Positions 7,968-9,951 of a stretch of 9,951 nucleotides of DNA are shown piece after piece. A program made the position numbers and the translations under genes. Within the stretch, counting starts at the first letter, position 1, and the number at the start of each line of letters is the position of its first letter. The stretch lies in the NCBI GenBank assembly GCA_007133875.1, contig SLLW01000230.1, forward strand, positions 1 through 9,951. The letters are read 5' to 3'. Source of the stretch: Balneolales bacterium. GTDB taxonomy: Bacteria; Bacteroidota; Rhodothermia; Balneolales; Natronogracilivirgulaceae. The notes below the pieces were generated by a model. It made no database searches, was not told the DNA's origin, and saw nothing but the letters and a program-made list of their open reading frames with translations.

Positions 7968-8528
7968 TCAGGCATCGGGATCAACCTGGTTCACATCCAC
8001 TTCAACCGGTGTCCGGCGTCCAAAAATACTCACCAGAACACGCAGTTTCAGTTTATCCGGATAGACTTCTTCTACCGTTCCGTCAAAATCCTTAAACGGT
8101 CCGTCAATAACTTTCACCAGATCACCTTTTTTAAACGGTATTTCGACAAGACTTGCCGCTCCGGCTTCCTGTGCCTTACTGGCTCTTCCGAGAATCCGGT
8201 TTACCTCTTCCTTTTTCAGGGGAGTGGGCCGGTTGCTGTCTTTGTCATTTTTAAGAAATCCGATTACCGATGGTGCATTTGACACAAGATTGTTCACGGA
8301 ATCGTCGTATATCGCTTCGATAATGATATAACCGGGAAAGAAGTTTTTCTCGCGAGTCCTTTTCTTGCCGGACCGAATTTCTATTACTGTTTCACTCGGA
8401 ATCAGTATTTCCGTAATCTTCTCCTCGAATCCCTGAAGTCCAATTTCCCGTTGAAGGTACTCTTTTACTTTCTTTTCATGGCCCGAGAAGCAGCGCACGA
8501 CATACCAATTCCGTTGCTGATTTTCCAT
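7968..8528 (-). CDS. nusG: Transcription termination/antitermination factor NusG
   Basis: NusG binds the beta' clamp of transcribing RNA polymerase, alters pausing, and links it to Rho or to the S10 protein of the leading ribosome. It has 186 residues. The NGN domain spans about residues 5-115, from NWYVVRCFSGHEKKVKEYLQ through FFPGYIIIEA to SVIGFLKND. A KOW domain follows at about 130-183, with GDLVKVIDGPFKDFDGTVEE and the typical FGRRTPVEVD ending. The ATG at 8528 is one base after the secE stop codon, so translation is probably coupled. A TTG 9 bases upstream (8537) would add MVN and overlap secE by 8 nt; I consider it less likely. The SGHEKKVKEY style suits Bacteroidota and their relatives. 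Confidence 0.97.
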   Translation of the reverse strand: MENQQRNWYVVRCFSGHEKKVKEYLQREIGLQGFEEKITEILIPSETVIEIRSGKKRTREKNFFPGYIIIEAIYDDSVNNLVSNAPSVIGFLKNDKDSNRPTPLKKEEVNRILGRASKAQEAGAASLVEIPFKKGDLVKVIDGPFKDFDGTVEEVYPDKLKLRVLVSIFGRRTPVEVDVNQVDPDA

Positions 8529-8529
8529 G

Positions 8530-8712
8530 TTAACCAAAGATCAGTTCTAAAGCTGTACTGTATACCCGATCTACTCCGAAAATAAAAAGCGAAACTATAA
8601 TGGAGAAAACGACGACGATAACGGTACTGTCAATGAGTTCCTGTTGTGTCGGCCAGGAGACTTTACTCATCTCCTTTTTTACACTTTGAAAGTATTCTGT
8701 GATCTTGTTCAT
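8530..8712 (-). CDS. secE: Preprotein translocase subunit SecE
   Basis: SecE is the clamp subunit that embraces SecY in the inner-membrane Sec channel. It has 60 residues, typical of the short single-span form rather than the three-span E. coli protein. An amphipathic N-terminal helix carries the family signature KKEMSKVSWPTQQEL (about residues 12-26). One membrane segment follows at about 31-53 (VIVVVFSIIVSLFIFGV). The ATG at 8712 fits this layout, though only a weak AGG lies well upstream. It begins 23 nt after tRNA-Trp and its stop codon is one base from the nusG ATG, the standard secE-nusG pair. Confidence 0.95.
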   Translation of the reverse strand: MNKITEYFQSVKKEMSKVSWPTQQELIDSTVIVVVFSIIVSLFIFGVDRVYSTALELIFG

Positions 8713-8735
8713 ATATTTATTAATGCCTGACAGAG

Positions 8736-8811
8736 TGGCACGGGTGGAGGGACTCGAACCCCCAACCTACGGTTTTGGAGACCGTTGCTCTGCCAATTGA
8801 GCTACACCCGT
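8736..8811 (-). tRNA. trnW: tRNA-Trp (anticodon CCA)
   Basis: A complete cloverleaf reads on the minus strand over 76 nt. The acceptor arms ACGGGTG and CACCCGT pair fully, followed by discriminator G and an encoded CCA end (8736-8738). The D arm contains AGCTCAATTGGCAGAGC. The anticodon stem ACGGT/ACCGT closes the loop CTCCAAA, with anticodon CCA at 8778-8776. The T arm has GGGGGTTCGAGTCCC. It lies 42 nt after tuf and 23 nt before secE, so it is probably cut out of a shared transcript. This placement is known from several phyla, including Bacteroidota. Confidence 0.98.
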
Positions 8812-8853
8812 ACAATTCCTAAAAGGGCCTAAACATTTAACTTCTGAACTATT

Positions 8854-9951
8854 TTAGTCCAGAATTTTACTTACGACACCGGCACCTACGGTGCGGCCGC
8901 CTTCCCGGATAGCAAACCGGAGTCCTTCTTCCATCGCTACCGGCTGAATCAGATCCACTTCCATGGCCACGTTGTCGCCCGGCATCACCATCTCAACGCC
9001 TTCCGGCAACTCGCAGATGCCGGTTACATCGGTGGTACGGAAATAGAACTGGGGTCGATATCCTTTGAAGAACGGTGTGTGACGTCCTCCTTCATCCTTG
9101 CTCAGTACATACACCTCGCAGGAAAATTTCTTGTGAGGGGTGATCGAGTTCGGGGCACAGATGACCATGCCGCGCTCCAGATCATCCTTGCCTACTCCGC
9201 GAAGCAGCAATCCGGCATTGTCGCCCGCCTGACCTTCATTAAGCATCTTGCGGAACATCTCGATTCCGGTAATCACCGACTTCATCTTCTCCTCGCGGAT
9301 ACCTACAATATCCACATCCTGGTTGAGCTTGACCACGCCGCGCTCGATCCGGCCCGTTGCAACCGTGCCACGACCGGTAATCGTGAACACATCCTCTACC
9401 GGCATCAAAAACGGCTTGTCTACATCCCGCTCAGGGGTCGGAATATGCTCATCAACGGCTTCCATCAGCTCGATCATCTTGTCTTCCCACTTCTCTTCGC
9501 CGTTCAGGGCGCCCAGGGCCGATCCTGATACAACGGCGGCGTTGTCGCCGTCAAACTCATACTTGCTCAACAACTCACGGATTTCAAGCTCTACCAGCTC
9601 CAGCAGCTCGTCGTCGTCGACCAGATCAACCTTGTTCATGAACACCACCAGCGCCGGTACACCTACCTGACGGGCCAGAAGAATGTGCTCGCGGGTCTGG
9701 GGCATCGGACCATCGGTTGCCGCTACTACAATAATCGCACCGTCCATCTGCGCCGCGCCGGTCACCATGTTCTTGACATAATCCGCGTGACCCGGGCAGT
9801 CCACGTGGGCATAGTGGCGTTTCTCGGTCTCATACTCCACGTGGGCCGTGGCGATCGTGATCCCGCGCTCGCGCTCTTCGGGGGCATTGTCAATGTCGGC
9901 AAACTCCTTGGCCACTCCGCCATAGCGTTTGGCAAGGGTTTTGGTGATGGC
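8854..9951 (-). CDS. tuf: Elongation factor Tu (EF-Tu), 5' end cut off by window edge
   Basis: EF-Tu carries aminoacyl-tRNA to the ribosomal A site and hydrolyses GTP on codon match. The frame is open from the edge ([17 protein letters not shown]) to TAA at 8856-8854, 365 residues; about 30 N-terminal residues, including the P-loop GHVDHGKT, lie outside. Visible GTPase motifs are the switch region [25 protein letters not shown] (local 51-55), NKVD (106-109) and SGSAL (142-146). Domain 2 includes [20 protein letters not shown], and domain 3 includes [20 protein letters not shown] and the end [14 protein letters not shown]. The GTG at 9915 is internal, not the start. The gene is clearly richer in GC than its neighbours: about 75% of third positions are G or C over 59 hand-counted codons. 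That may reflect codon selection, gene conversion with another tuf copy, or transfer. Confidence 0.98.
   Translation of the reverse strand, partial: AITKTLAKRYGGVAKEFADIDNAPEERERGITIATAHVEYETEKRHYAHVDCPGHADYVKNMVTGAAQMDGAIIVVAATDGPMPQTREHILLARQVGVPALVVFMNKVDLVDDDELLELVELEIRELLSKYEFDGDNAAVVSGSALGALNGEEKWEDKMIELMEAVDEHIPTPERDVDKPFLMPVEDVFTITGRGTVATGRIERGVVKLNQDVDIVGIREEKMKSVITGIEMFRKMLNEGQAGDNAGLLLRGVGKDDLERGMVICAPNSITPHKKFSCEVYVLSKDEGGRHTPFFKGYRPQFYFRTTDVTGICELPEGVEMVMPGDNVAMEVDLIQPVAMEEGLRFAIREGGRTVGAGVVSKILD

Noticed and set aside
8535..8537. TTG at 8537 as the nusG start
   Set aside because: It adds only three residues and overlaps secE; the ATG at 8528 directly after the secE stop codon is the more usual arrangement.
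9913..9915. GTG at 9915 as the start of a shortened EF-Tu
   Set aside because: The frame continues upstream to the window edge with conserved EF-Tu residues ([12 protein letters not shown]), so this is an internal valine codon of a gene cut by the window.

Overview
The window is a conserved translation/transcription cluster, read entirely on the minus strand. In transcription order it holds tuf (5' end cut off by the window edge), tRNA-Trp, secE, nusG, rplK, rplA, rplJ, rplL, rpoB and rpoC (3' part cut off). The proteins look like those of the Bacteroidota/Balneolota/Rhodothermota group, from the NusG start with SGHEKKVKEY, the RpoC and RpoB sequence style, and tRNA-Trp lying between tuf and secE. 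I cannot fix the genus by eye. A free-living bacterium from Balneolota or Rhodothermota is my best guess. Overall GC is close to 50%.

Layout from right to left. Positions 8854-9951 carry EF-Tu without its first ~30 residues. Positions 8736-8811 carry tRNA-Trp (anticodon CCA, with CCA encoded). Positions 8530-8712 are secE, and nusG follows after one base. Next come the stalk and L1-arm ribosomal proteins: L11 (7467-7898), L1 (6751-7446), L10 (6209-6730) and L7/L12 (5790-6164), with 20, 20 and 44 nt between them. A 166-nt spacer follows that holds three successive stem-loops and a short palindrome. Then come rpoB (1799-5623) and rpoC (1-1730), both best read as starting at TTG behind a Shine-Dalgarno sequence.

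The genes supply the elongation factor that delivers aminoacyl-tRNA, a tRNA, a Sec translocon subunit, the NusG factor that joins polymerase to ribosome, the ribosomal stalk proteins that recruit EF-Tu and EF-G, and the two largest RNA polymerase subunits. The tight spacing suggests one or a few polycistronic transcripts. The stem-loops between rplL and rpoB lie where other bacteria, such as E. coli, partly uncouple polymerase synthesis from ribosomal protein synthesis.

I see no mobile element, CRISPR array, defence gene or unknown coding system. No gene-free stretch exceeds 166 nt. The points worth a second look are the structured rplL-rpoB spacer, the paired TTG starts of the rpo genes, the GC-rich codon use of tuf compared with its neighbours, and the lack of room for a classical L10 leader before rplJ.
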